Source: Candidatus Colicola coprequi (lineage in GTDB: Bacteria; Bacteroidota; Bacteroidia; Bacteroidales; Paludibacteraceae). From it: a DNA stretch of 29,791 nucleotides. Below the pieces are notes generated by a model that worked only from the letters and a program-made list of their open reading frames with translations, was not told where the DNA came from and did not search any database. The stretch is taken from positions 1 to 29,791 of the forward strand of contig JAGHSR010000060.1 in NCBI GenBank assembly GCA_018065765.1. The letters run 5' to 3'. Shown piece after piece: positions 6,330 through 15,817 of this stretch (positions are counted from its first letter, which is position 1; each line of letters begins with the position of its first letter). The translations under genes and the position numbers were made by a program.

Positions 6330-7563
6330 AATCGTTTATAATTTGTCCTTTCAGCAGCAAACGACTGATGAAGGGTGTTTGATAACAATAAGGTATATAA
6401 TTGAGCGAAAGCATCTCACGTGTGATAATGAGATTCGCCAATTTGCCACAGGTGATAGAGCCACATTGATCGCTAACGCCCATAGCATAAGCGCTATTAA
6501 GGGTGCAAGCGTTGAGTGCTTGCACCGGTGTAAGACGCATTTTGATACACCCCATAGCCATTACAAAACGCATATCACCCGAAGGCGAAGACCCCGGATT
6601 ATAATCGCTGGCGAGTGCCACAGGCAGACTTGCTGCGATATAATCCTTGGCACGTCCAAAGGGCAGACCTAAAAAGAATGACGAACCCGGCAACATGGTA
6701 GGCATCGTATCGGAGCCTCGCAGAACTTCTATCTCGGCATCGGTGGTTTTTTCAAGATGGTCCACCGACAAGGCGTGATGCTTAACGCCCACTTGTACGC
6801 CTCCGCTTACTGCTAACTCATTAGCATGAATCTTGGGAACTAAACCATATCGAGCACCCGTCTCCATGATACGTGCGGTCTCCTCTACCGTAAAGAAACC
6901 TTCATCGCAGAATACATCTACGAAATCGGCTAACTGCTCTTTGGCAACAGCAGGAATCATCGTGTTGCAGACTTCGTCCACATAGTCAGTCTGCGTATAG
7001 CCACGCCCAACTGCATGCGCACCCAAGAAAGTTGTCTTGATGAGCGCAGGGGTTGAGGTTTTGATACGGCGTATCACCCGCAATATCTTCAGTTCGTCCT
7101 CAGTATTCAGTCCGTAGCCACTTTTGATTTCGATAGCGCCCGTACCCTTGCTGACCATCTCGTTGACACGCTCCATAGATTGACGATAGAGTTCGTCTTC
7201 GTCGGTGGCGTGCAATAGATCAGAGGAATTTAATATACCTCCTCCACGAGCAGCAATCTCCTCGTAACTGAGACCATTGATTTTATCGAGAAACTCACCA
7301 TCACGACTGCCGGCATAGACGATATGGGTATGCGAATCGCAGAATGAAGGCATAACTATACCCCCTTGGGCATCTATCTCTCGGTCTGCATGGATCTCAC
7401 CCAATTCCGTCATCAAGCCAAACTTGGCAATGCGCTCATCTTCAATAAGGATAAACGCATTACGAAGTGTGCCTGTCTCGTTCATCTCTGCTCCCGATTT
7501 GCGTAGTACGCCCGGGGCAACGATACCGACAATCTCGGCGATATTCTTAATAATAGTTTTCAT
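6319..7563 (-). CDS. hutI: Imidazolonepropionase
   Basis: The 414-residue amidohydrolase is of normal length for HutI. It hydrolyses imidazolone-5-propionate to N-formimino-L-glutamate, the third step of histidine breakdown. The metal-binding H-x-H is at residues 78-80 in FCDSHTHIVYAG, with further family motifs GTGAIEIKSGYGL, FLGAHAVG (metal/substrate His), HANELAVSGG, VDHLEK and ALASDYNPGSSP. It starts inside the end of hutH (17-nt overlap) and ends inside the start of folD (11 nt), so the three are probably translationally coupled. Confidence 0.95.
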   Translation of the reverse strand: MKTIIKNIAEIVGIVAPGVLRKSGAEMNETGTLRNAFILIEDERIAKFGLMTELGEIHADREIDAQGGIVMPSFCDSHTHIVYAGSRDGEFLDKINGLSYEEIAARGGGILNSSDLLHATDEDELYRQSMERVNEMVSKGTGAIEIKSGYGLNTEDELKILRVIRRIKTSTPALIKTTFLGAHAVGRGYTQTDYVDEVCNTMIPAVAKEQLADFVDVFCDEGFFTVEETARIMETGARYGLVPKIHANELAVSGGVQVGVKHHALSVDHLEKTTDAEIEVLRGSDTMPTMLPGSSFFLGLPFGRAKDYIAASLPVALASDYNPGSSPSGDMRFVMAMGCIKMRLTPVQALNACTLNSAYAMGVSDQCGSITCGKLANLIITREMLSLNYIPYCYQTPFISRLLLKGQIINDYDL

Positions 7564-9034
7564 TACGAATAAAGAGTTTGGACTTCACCATCAGAGGGTG
7601 CATGTATGTATCTACGTCAATGAACGGTACTTGCTTGCGATAGTCTGCTACAATACGTTCCAATTTAGGGGACGACTTAGCGGGACGGCGGAACTCCAAT
7701 GCTTGACAAGCATTCATCAGTTCGATACCCAATACGCTCTCCGTATTCTCTACCACGCGCACCAGTTTCGTAGCGGCATTAGCTCCCATCGAGACATGGT
7801 CTTCTTGTCCTTGAGACGATGGAATAGAGTCGCAACTTGCAGGCCAACACAGACCTTTCGACTGGCTCACAATGCTGGCTGCCGTATATTGCGGAATCAT
7901 GAAACCACTATTCAAACCGGGTTTAGCCACAAGGAACGAAGGCAGGTCACGTTGACCCGAAATGAGTTTGTAGATACGACGCTCGGATATACTTGCCAAC
8001 TCGTTCAGAGCGATAGCCAACATATCCATTGGGATAGCAATCGGTTCACCGTGGAAGTTACCTGCCGAGATAATCATATCCTCATCGGGGAAGACGTTAG
8101 GATTATCTGTAGCGGAGTTGATTTCGTTCTCAATCACGCTCTTGACATACGCAATGGTATCTTTAGCTGCGCCATGTACCTGCGGTATGCAACGGAACGA
8201 ATAAGGGTCTTGCACATGTTTCTTGGGACGTGCAATCAGTTCACTACCTTCCAGCAATTCGCTGAAGCGGTTGGCTGTTACCATCTGTCCCGGTTGACGA
8301 CGCAGGTTATGGCTATGAGGGAAGAACGGCTCGATACGCCCATCAAAAGCCTCCAGCGAGATAGCACCAATCATATCTGCCCATTGGCTTAGGCGTTCTG
8401 CTTGAATTACCGACCAAACGGCATTAGCGGACATAAACTGCGTACCATTCAGCAGAGCCAAACCTTCCTTCGACTGCAAACGAATCGGCTCCCAACCTAA
8501 TTCCTTCCAAACCTCAGCACTTGGGCGACGCTGACCTTTGTACAGCACTTCACCCATGCCGATAATAGGCAAGCATAGATGAGCCAATGGAGCAAGGTCA
8601 CCCGATGCACCTAACGAACCTTGCTGATAAACGATAGGAAGAATGTCGTTATTGAACATGTCAATAAGACGTTGTACCGTAACGAGTTGCGAACCCGAAT
8701 GACCATAACTAAGGCTCTGCGCCTTCAGCAAAAGCATAATTTTCACAATCTCAGGACGTACTTCCTCACCCATACCGCAAGCATGCGACATGACAAGGTT
8801 ATGCTGCAATTGGCTCAAGTCTTCTGCTGGGATAGTGATATTGCAAAGGCTACCAAAACCTGTAGTAACGCCATAGACGGGACGACCAATGTCTTCCATC
8901 TTACTATCCAAAAACTTGCGGCATTTCTCAATAGCCGTGATTGCACCTGCGCCTAATTCTAATTGGGTATGGTTGTCAAGGATTTCTTTGACCTTGGCAA
9001 TAGTCAGAACTTCGTCAGAAATAATATGTTTCAT
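7547..9034 (-). CDS. hutH: Histidine ammonia-lyase
   Basis: The 495-residue protein matches HAL end to end. It removes ammonia from L-histidine to give urocanate, the committed step. The Ala-Ser-Gly triad (residues 143-145, in GSLGASGDLAPLAH) cyclises to the MIO electrophile. Other catalytic regions are YGVTTGFG (54-61), the QxxLxxSH-type helix at about 77-84, LLNGTQFMSA, QDPYSFRCIPQVHG and SATDNPNVF. Twenty-eight bases separate it from the transporter gene upstream. It is cytoplasmic and feeds hutU. Confidence 0.96.
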   Translation of the reverse strand: MKHIISDEVLTIAKVKEILDNHTQLELGAGAITAIEKCRKFLDSKMEDIGRPVYGVTTGFGSLCNITIPAEDLSQLQHNLVMSHACGMGEEVRPEIVKIMLLLKAQSLSYGHSGSQLVTVQRLIDMFNNDILPIVYQQGSLGASGDLAPLAHLCLPIIGMGEVLYKGQRRPSAEVWKELGWEPIRLQSKEGLALLNGTQFMSANAVWSVIQAERLSQWADMIGAISLEAFDGRIEPFFPHSHNLRRQPGQMVTANRFSELLEGSELIARPKKHVQDPYSFRCIPQVHGAAKDTIAYVKSVIENEINSATDNPNVFPDEDMIISAGNFHGEPIAIPMDMLAIALNELASISERRIYKLISGQRDLPSFLVAKPGLNSGFMIPQYTAASIVSQSKGLCWPASCDSIPSSQGQEDHVSMGANAATKLVRVVENTESVLGIELMNACQALEFRRPAKSSPKLERIVADYRKQVPFIDVDTYMHPLMVKSKLFIRNENYY

Positions 9035-9062
9035 GATATTGAATGTAATTAATTAGCACGTT

Positions 9063-11807
9063 TTATTTTTGCTCGTCACGGTGTTGCCACATGGCGAAAA
9101 TAGATGTCAGAACCAGATTGATCACTCCAATCATATTCGTTCCTACCACCAGTCCTGCACTTATGCACCAACCCATCAAAGGACTGGCCATGGCTTCGGT
9201 AGCATCTAAGGCAAATGAGAATCCAGAATTGGTGTCGCGAACATCTAAGCCCCGCAGTTTACCTTGTTCTGCAATAAAGAGATTAGCCTCAGAACGAGGT
9301 ATAGCGATCAATACACAGCAGATAAACAACACTAACGTTGCCCAATAGATATTGCCTGAAATAGAGAATGTCATCTCTAAAATTGCCATGATAATGAATA
9401 CGCTGACCAGTACCCACAATCCATTGCGACGATTCTTCCAGCGTACCAGACTCTCGCCAAATACAAATGCAAACGCATATCCTAACACAATGAGATTGGA
9501 CAATACTGATACGGAAATGCCTGCTTTTTCGGCGTACATCGGATAGAGATAATAGCAATATGCGTTCATCATACCAAATGGCAATAACATACCTAAATAA
9601 TAGGCTATCATCTTACCCGATAATAAGAAACTGAGGGCACGACGAAAACGACCTTCGGCGGGTTGCTCTTCGGCTACTGCAGTTTCGGATACGGCTATCG
9701 AACTATGCTTGGGGAATACTAAAGCGGCAACCAAAATAATTACCATCGAAAGAAGAGCATTCACAAAATAAACCGAGGAATATCCTAAATACTGACTAAG
9801 ATAACCACCTAACGAGATAAATAAGATATTCGCTCCAAAACAAGACAATGTGATAGATGCCAAACCTTCGTTTCGCAACTGCGTATTCGACGAAATCAAA
9901 GGTAACGAGTACATCGAATTGAAGATAATACCCATTAGCAGACCGCTTAATCCCTTGCCTATACAATATAGGGTAAAATTGCCACCTAACACACTCCATC
10001 CCATCATCGCAAAGACACATGCCGCCAATATACTTGCACCCATATTACACCATCGATCGCCAAACCTCTGGCGAAGGAAGGGGTGTATCAGATATGCCGT
10101 CATACCGACACTCATGTATAGCAGCATAGGTAATGATGCACGAATGGCTAACTCAGCCGCTGTACAACCTTCGCTTAACGAATAAACCAAATACACCATC
10201 ACACCTTGGTCGATGGCTAAAATAGCATAGAATAGGAACGCTACCACACCTGATAACCACACACCAGCATCACTTGCTCCCGCTGTGCGACTTGCTTGAT
10301 ATGAATGGTAATGCTTTGGCAAACGACGAGCAAGATTGAACAAGGCATAAAGCACCAAGAAGAGAGTCAACAAGCGGAAGAACAACGATAATAATCGATG
10401 AGCTGAGGAGGAGCGCAGATCGTCTAAGAAACAGCCCACCTCAATATAGAACGTACGGTCTGAGACTACGTACGGAACAAGGGACGAATAATACGTACCT
10501 GTATTGTCCCATATCTGATAAGGAACACCAGGCTGAGGATTACGTAGAATATGTGCTACCTCTTCCACATTGGACATCAATTCCCAAAAGAGATACGTCT
10601 CATTCGCATCGGCAATGTTAACGCCATTGCCATCATCATCTACAAAGAATATATCCGAATATACATCATGCTGAATGCTGGGACATTGTATCATGCGCCC
10701 CATTAGTTTGTTCAGCGAACGTACTCGCTGTTGGTGGTCTGCATCTTCTATATACGCCTTACCCTGCTCTGCAACACCTTCCAATACGTCTAAGTAATAT
10801 GTAGGAACAAGATAATCAAGTTGTTCACGTAGATGACATATCTGTTTGAAATAACTTTGCTGATAATTGTAATAGAGATAACGATTATAGAAACCAGATA
10901 TGAGAAGCGCAGTTCCCACTATTAGAACTGCATTTCGCCCATAGTGATGGTTATCGGAGTTCGTCTGGCCATGAATGCGCCGCAGCAAAAAGGATGTTGC
11001 CATACACAGCATCGCCAAGATATAGAGAGCCGATACCAAAAAGAGAATATTCGATATAATGATTTCTACCGCTAAAGGCAATTGCTGACCATGTTTATAG
11101 GGTAACTCCTCAGGAGGTTGATAGGTCTCATTATCAACCATCTGTATGCCTTCCTCGTTCCATAACCAAGCATGCAAGAACTTACCAAATAGCACTACGC
11201 CTTCCTCATTGTACGCAGCTCGGATTAATGGCTCGTCCATCACTACCGAACGGAGCAAGACGGGCATAGGTTTTTCATCTATATTGTCTGTCAACGCAAG
11301 CGCATAGAGATTGCAAACCGAGGACTCGTCGCGTACGAAGAGAAGACTATCCCCCTTCAACCACATCACTTTAATCTCGCCACGTGCTACATGAACACTA
11401 TCATTAAACTGCCGTTCGTATAAGGTCTGGATTTGTTTAGTGCGTACGTTATAGCGAGGGATATTCTCCGATTTAGCATAGATACCACCTTCTCGTGCCT
11501 GTGTGCCTAACACGTAAAAGTATTGCTGATCTGCACAGAGCGACCATATACCGTTTGAAACGGACGCTGGAGCATTATTGGTTAAGATATAATCTACCTT
11601 TTCGTGCTTATTTAGACTGATAAGGCGACGATAACCATTATCCACTATGACTGTTCTCTCGCCTACACGCAGCACATCTTGCGGATGGTGCAGAGTTATA
11701 TATGTATTCCATGGCAGGATATGCTCTCCATCTATCCAACGAATCACCATAGCCACACTTAAGATGAGGCATACTATCAGAACAGCTATTTTAATGTATT
11801 TCTTCAT
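9063..11807 (-). CDS. MFS transporter fused to a large membrane-anchored extracytoplasmic sensor-like region
   Basis: This 914-residue protein is an unusual fusion. Residues 7-24 form a membrane anchor. Residues about 40-240 look like a beta-propeller-type extracytoplasmic domain (repeats such as TVIVDNGYRRLISLNK and YFYVLGTQ). Helices follow at about 246-277 and 292-310, then a second extracytoplasmic region (about 311-472, with DIFFVDDDGNGVNIAD and FYIEVGCFLDDLR) reminiscent of Cache domains, a helix at 473-495, and about twelve helices (515-905) with MFS character. It lies between hutU (7-nt gap) and hutH (28 nt), and no other transporter is present in the operon, so uptake of histidine or urocanate, perhaps gated by a ligand bound outside, is the obvious guess. 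The substrate is not readable from sequence, and the domain names rest on pattern only. Confidence 0.75.
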   Translation of the reverse strand: MKKYIKIAVLIVCLILSVAMVIRWIDGEHILPWNTYITLHHPQDVLRVGERTVIVDNGYRRLISLNKHEKVDYILTNNAPASVSNGIWSLCADQQYFYVLGTQAREGGIYAKSENIPRYNVRTKQIQTLYERQFNDSVHVARGEIKVMWLKGDSLLFVRDESSVCNLYALALTDNIDEKPMPVLLRSVVMDEPLIRAAYNEEGVVLFGKFLHAWLWNEEGIQMVDNETYQPPEELPYKHGQQLPLAVEIIISNILFLVSALYILAMLCMATSFLLRRIHGQTNSDNHHYGRNAVLIVGTALLISGFYNRYLYYNYQQSYFKQICHLREQLDYLVPTYYLDVLEGVAEQGKAYIEDADHQQRVRSLNKLMGRMIQCPSIQHDVYSDIFFVDDDGNGVNIADANETYLFWELMSNVEEVAHILRNPQPGVPYQIWDNTGTYYSSLVPYVVSDRTFYIEVGCFLDDLRSSSAHRLLSLFFRLLTLFLVLYALFNLARRLPKHYHSYQASRTAGASDAGVWLSGVVAFLFYAILAIDQGVMVYLVYSLSEGCTAAELAIRASLPMLLYMSVGMTAYLIHPFLRQRFGDRWCNMGASILAACVFAMMGWSVLGGNFTLYCIGKGLSGLLMGIIFNSMYSLPLISSNTQLRNEGLASITLSCFGANILFISLGGYLSQYLGYSSVYFVNALLSMVIILVAALVFPKHSSIAVSETAVAEEQPAEGRFRRALSFLLSGKMIAYYLGMLLPFGMMNAYCYYLYPMYAEKAGISVSVLSNLIVLGYAFAFVFGESLVRWKNRRNGLWVLVSVFIIMAILEMTFSISGNIYWATLVLFICCVLIAIPRSEANLFIAEQGKLRGLDVRDTNSGFSFALDATEAMASPLMGWCISAGLVVGTNMIGVINLVLTSIFAMWQHRDEQK

Positions 11808-11814
11808 GTTCTGA

Positions 11815-13836
11815 TTAGTTCAGAGCAGAATGGATTAGTGCATCGTCAACATAGTTTGGCATTGTGACACGCAGTCCTGTGGATCGTTGCATTTCCCGCA
11901 AGATAGCATGATTAGCCCCTTCGTTGCGAGCCCAGCTACGGCGAGCAATACCGTTATTAACGTCCCAGAAAAGCATATTTTGTATATGACGTGTAGAGTC
12001 TTCACTTCCGTCAATCACCATACCAAAACCGCCATTGATGACTTCGCCCCAACCTACACCTCCACCATTGTGGATACTTACCCATGTAGCGCCACGGAAA
12101 CTGTCTCCGATAACGTTTTGGATAGCCATATCGGCTGTAAACTGACTACCATCATAGATATTGCTGGTCTCACGGAAAGGCGAATCGGTACCGCTCACAT
12201 CGTGGTGATCGCGTCCTAATACGATAGGAGCCCTGATTTCTCCCTTGCGGATAGCCTCATTGAAGGCAAGTGCAATCTTCGTACGTCCTTCGCAATCGGC
12301 ATAGAGAATACGTGCTTGCGAACCTACTACCAATTGATTTTTGCCAGCTTCTTCAATCCAACGGATATTATCGTCCATCTGACCTTGAATCTCGGCAGGA
12401 GCCTCTTTGACTATTTCGCTCAACACTCTCACAGCAAGGTCGTCGGTTTTCTTCAGATCGGCAGGATCTTCCGACATACATACCCAGCGGAACGGACCAA
12501 AACCATAATCGAAGAACATCGGTCCCATGATATCTTGTACGTAACTTGGATAGCGGAAAGTACCATCAGTCTTCATCACATCGGCTCCGGCACGACTGCT
12601 CTCCAGCAGGAAGGCGTTGCCATAATCGAAGAAGTACATACCTTTATCGCTCAGGCGATTGATAGCAGCCACATGACGGCGCAGCGATGCTTGAACCGCC
12701 TCGTGGAAACGTTCCGGCTCATCTGCCATCATACGTTTGCTCTCCTCCAGCGAGTAACCCACAGGATAATAACCACCTGCCCAAGGGTTATGAAGCGAAG
12801 TCTGGTCGGAACCCAGATCGACGTGCATACCCTCATCGGCAAGTTTCTCCCATAAGTCAACCACATTGCCCACGTATGCTAAGCTCACCACTTCACGTGC
12901 TTCTTGTGCTTTCTTGATACGTGCCATCAGTTCGTTGAGGTCGTAGTGCAATTCGTCAACCCACCCCTGCTCGTGACGTTTCTCGGCCGCCAAGGGGTTG
13001 ATTTCAGCGGTGACGCTAACAACGCCTGCGATATTACCTGCTTTTGGTTGCGCACCCGACATTCCGCCCAAACCTGCGGTTACGAAGAGCATGCCGCGAC
13101 GCTCCTCTAACGTGCCTGTCAAGCCTTTCTTACGCAGTTGTTTGCGGGCAGCGTTCATCACGGTAATCGTTGTTCCGTGAACGATACCTTGCGGACCGAT
13201 ATACATATAACTACCTGCCGTCATCTGTCCGTACTGCGAAACGCCCATAGCATTAAAGCGCTCCCAGTGGTCGGGTTTGGAGTAGTTAGGAATGACCATA
13301 CCATTGGTGACGACAACACGAGGAGCATCTTTATGGCTGGGGAAGAGTCCCATTGGGTGACCCGAATACATAGAGAGGGTTTGCTCATCGGTCATAGTAG
13401 CAAGATATTGCATCACGAGACGATACTGTGCCCAGTTCTGGAAGATAGCACCATTACCACCATAGATGATGAGTTCGTGCGGGTGTTGGGCTACACGAGG
13501 GTCGAGGTTATTCTGAATCATAGCCATGATAGCAGCAGCCTGCTGACTCTTGGCAGGATACTCGTTGATAGGGCGCGCATACATATCATACGACGGACGG
13601 AAACGATACATATAGATACGTCCGTAGCGGCGTAACTCCTCTGCAAACTCCGGCGCCAACACCGCATGGTGTTTCTTAGGGAAGTAACGCAGAGCGTTCT
13701 TCAGTGCCAACGCTTTCTCTTCCTGAGTAAGAATATCCTTGCGTTTCGGGGCATGGTTGATGTTTGGATCGTAGGCTTTTACCTCTGGCAATTCGTCAGG
13801 AATACCTGCCAATATCTCTTCTTGAAACTTGTTCAT
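11815..13836 (-). CDS. hutU: Urocanate hydratase
   Basis: The 673-residue protein from MNKFQEEILAGIPDELPEV is of the longer urocanase type; the common proteobacterial enzyme is about 555 residues. It adds water to urocanate to give imidazolone-5-propionate, using tightly bound NAD+ as an electrophile. Recognisable blocks are IIYGGNGAIFQNW, YSGHPMGLFPSH, the glycine-rich GLGGMSGAQPKAG, DLGSDQTSLHNPWAGGYYP, the conserved cysteine in FRWVCMSEDP, and GRDHHDVSGTDSP with SIHNGGGVGWGE. The start at 13836 is 7 bases after the ftcD stop; the frame is open to 13863, but the extra residues are not family-like. Confidence 0.95.
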   Translation of the reverse strand: MNKFQEEILAGIPDELPEVKAYDPNINHAPKRKDILTQEEKALALKNALRYFPKKHHAVLAPEFAEELRRYGRIYMYRFRPSYDMYARPINEYPAKSQQAAAIMAMIQNNLDPRVAQHPHELIIYGGNGAIFQNWAQYRLVMQYLATMTDEQTLSMYSGHPMGLFPSHKDAPRVVVTNGMVIPNYSKPDHWERFNAMGVSQYGQMTAGSYMYIGPQGIVHGTTITVMNAARKQLRKKGLTGTLEERRGMLFVTAGLGGMSGAQPKAGNIAGVVSVTAEINPLAAEKRHEQGWVDELHYDLNELMARIKKAQEAREVVSLAYVGNVVDLWEKLADEGMHVDLGSDQTSLHNPWAGGYYPVGYSLEESKRMMADEPERFHEAVQASLRRHVAAINRLSDKGMYFFDYGNAFLLESSRAGADVMKTDGTFRYPSYVQDIMGPMFFDYGFGPFRWVCMSEDPADLKKTDDLAVRVLSEIVKEAPAEIQGQMDDNIRWIEEAGKNQLVVGSQARILYADCEGRTKIALAFNEAIRKGEIRAPIVLGRDHHDVSGTDSPFRETSNIYDGSQFTADMAIQNVIGDSFRGATWVSIHNGGGVGWGEVINGGFGMVIDGSEDSTRHIQNMLFWDVNNGIARRSWARNEGANHAILREMQRSTGLRVTMPNYVDDALIHSALN

Positions 13837-13843
13837 AGCAACC

Positions 13844-15568
13844 TTATTTATCGATGTTAGCATTTACGAAAGCGAGTATCTCGTTTTCCTCTTTCTCTGC
13901 TTGTTTAACGAGTTCGGCAGCCTCTTTGATTAGGCTCTCAGCAATCTCGCGGTTCTTCAGGCCGGCAGCATTGATACGCACATTCATATCAGCGCCACGT
14001 ACAGCAGCACGAGCAGCCAGAGCGCCCACACCAGCGTCTGATGCGGAAGCAGGGTTACCTTTCTCTGCCATAGCTTTCACTACAGGCATAGCTTTCATAG
14101 CAGCTTTCATGGTGCGGAGTGGCACTTGTGTAGCATAAAGGGTAGCAGCCTCCATGGCTTCTGCACGGGCTGCCTTCTCCTCCGGCGTACCCTTTGGCAT
14201 TGCAAACACAGCCATAATCTTATTGAAGGAAGCGGTATCTTCATCTACCAAAGCCAACAATTCGTTCATCACTACTTGTCCTTCTTCGGCTACTTTGGAG
14301 AACTCTTCCCAGCGGTCGTCCCAGCCACGTTTGTGCGAACTGAGGTTAGCCACCATCGTACCTAAAGCAGCAGCCAAAGCACCCATATAAGCGGATATAC
14401 TTCCACCACCCGGAGCAGGTGATTCGGAAGCGGTCTCAATAGCAAAACCTTTGCAAGTCATGCGAATTAAACGCTCTTTCTCGGCTTGTTCAGCCTCGTT
14501 CACCATGAGGTATTCGATTACTTTCTCGTTCGCGTTGAATGGTTTGAGATCGTCCAAGCCCATTGATTTGACAGCAATCTTGATAATCTCCTCTTCGTTG
14601 ATACCGAGACTGCGTTGCTGTTTTTGCAGGAAGTACTTACCCGCATCTATCAGGGCAGAACGGGGAATTAAGCCCACAATCTCGCAACCCGTTACGCGCA
14701 ATCCGCGGGCTGCAGCAGCACGACAAACCTCCTCAAAGGCTACGTGAAGCGGAGTGGCGGTAATATCCGTGATGTTCATGCTGACTTGTGCAATACCATA
14801 TTCGTCGATATACCAACCGATGGCTTTGCAGCCTTTCAGCGTGCCCGGTATCCATATCTCCTCACCATTAGCATCGCGCAACACTTTGCCGGTTAGGCTA
14901 CCATTCTCACGTGCTTTACGTCCTTTCTCACGTACATCGAAAGCAATCGCCATAGCGCGACGGGTGGAAGTAGTATTGAGGTTGAAATTGGCTGCAATCA
15001 AGAAATTGCGTGCGCCCACGTTGGTTGCTCCTCCGCGTGCGATGGTCTCGTTGTATTCGGCAGGACCGAAGTCTGGACGACGTGCAGCGTCTTTCATCTT
15101 TTCGGGCAAAGCCTCGTATTCGCCTTCACGGCAAACGGCAAGATTCTGTCGTTCGGGAGTAGAAGCGGCAGCTTCGTAGCAATAGCAAGCGATGCCGGTC
15201 TCCTCGTAGATACGTTGAGCCAAACCGCGTGCTAACTTAGCGCACTCCTCCAAGGTGATGCCGGTAACAGGAATCAGGGGCAGTACATCGGTAGCGCCAG
15301 AACGTGGGTGAGCGCCATGATGGAGGCGCATGTCGATTAGCTCTTGTGCTTTCTTCACGCCAGCCATAGCGGCTTCGCACACTACTTCGGGTGTACCTAC
15401 GAAAGTAACCACAGTACGGTTGGTGGCTTCACCCGGGTCAACGTCCAGCACTTTCACTTTTTCGCCGTTCAGTTCTACGGCTGCGATTGCGGCTACGATT
15501 TGGTTGATTACTGCTTTGTCTCGTCCTTCACTAAAATTGGGGACACATTCAATAATTTGTTTCATCAT
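13844..15568 (-). CDS. ftcD: Bifunctional glutamate formimidoyltransferase / formimidoyl-THF cyclodeaminase
   Basis: The 574-residue enzyme joins two activities. The N-terminal formiminotransferase (residues 1 to about 320) has ECVPNFSEGRD and the catalytic-loop HHGAHPR (83-89). The C-terminal cyclodeaminase (about 370-560) has the family signature SESPAPGGGSISAYMGALAAALG. It transfers the formimino group of formiminoglutamate to tetrahydrofolate, releasing glutamate, and then deaminates the product to 5,10-methenyl-THF plus ammonia. Fusion in one chain, as in animals and many Bacteroidota, allows channelling. It is the first gene of the hut operon. A second ATG three bases in (15565) is an equal start candidate. 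Confidence 0.95.
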   Translation of the reverse strand: MMKQIIECVPNFSEGRDKAVINQIVAAIAAVELNGEKVKVLDVDPGEATNRTVVTFVGTPEVVCEAAMAGVKKAQELIDMRLHHGAHPRSGATDVLPLIPVTGITLEECAKLARGLAQRIYEETGIACYCYEAAASTPERQNLAVCREGEYEALPEKMKDAARRPDFGPAEYNETIARGGATNVGARNFLIAANFNLNTTSTRRAMAIAFDVREKGRKARENGSLTGKVLRDANGEEIWIPGTLKGCKAIGWYIDEYGIAQVSMNITDITATPLHVAFEEVCRAAAARGLRVTGCEIVGLIPRSALIDAGKYFLQKQQRSLGINEEEIIKIAVKSMGLDDLKPFNANEKVIEYLMVNEAEQAEKERLIRMTCKGFAIETASESPAPGGGSISAYMGALAAALGTMVANLSSHKRGWDDRWEEFSKVAEEGQVVMNELLALVDEDTASFNKIMAVFAMPKGTPEEKAARAEAMEAATLYATQVPLRTMKAAMKAMPVVKAMAEKGNPASASDAGVGALAARAAVRGADMNVRINAAGLKNREIAESLIKEAAELVKQAEKEENEILAFVNANIDK

Positions 15569-15624
15569 GTATAGATTTTTTTAAGGTATGTTCTATCAAT
15601 CCGGTTTTGATTGCTTTTGTGATT

Positions 15625-15663
15625 TTACAGATTGTCAGTCTGTAACTCCTTTTTCCAAAGGAG
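15625..15663 (-). promoter_or_regulatory. Two abutting hairpins in the hut operon leader
   Basis: In the leader of about 115 nt, CTCCTTT/AAAGGAG (15663-15646) is followed immediately by TTACAGA/TCTGTAA (15645-15625). Both are perfect 7-bp stems with 4- and 7-nt loops, placed side by side about 60 nt before ftcD. Neither has a T-run, so they are not terminators. They could be a protein- or ligand-sensing leader or a stability element; function unknown. Confidence 0.5.
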
Positions 15664-15689
15664 ATGGAGCATCTTATCCATTCAAATGG

Positions 15690-15721
15690 CAAAGGTACAA
15701 CATTTTTTTAGAATATACAAA
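15690..15721 (-). promoter_or_regulatory. Promoter of the hut operon
   Basis: Minus strand: TTTG (15721-15718), 20 bp, TACCTTTG (15697-15690). This predicts a start near 15683 and a leader of about 115 nt before ftcD. It is divergent from the holB promoter at 15767-15798, and their -33 boxes are 45 bp apart. No other promoter is evident within the operon. Confidence 0.75.
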
Positions 15722-15766
15722 CAGAATGCGACAAGATATGGGTGGAACTAATTATTTTCACAAAAA

Positions 15767-15798
15767 TTTGTGTATATTATGGAAAAAGCGTACCTTTG
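15767..15798 (+). promoter_or_regulatory. Promoter of the holB operon
   Basis: TTTG (15767-15770), 20 bp, TACCTTTG (15791-15798). The upstream in-frame ATG at 15770 overlaps this promoter, so translation must begin at 15818. Confidence 0.75.
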
Positions 15799-15817
15799 CA
15801 AGATAAATTGGATTGGT

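Noticed and set aside
7424..8392. A 322-codon open frame antisense to hutI and hutH
   Set aside because: It lies opposite two certain enzymes, has no recognisable domain, and its composition (His/Arg/Thr-rich) is typical of shadow translation.
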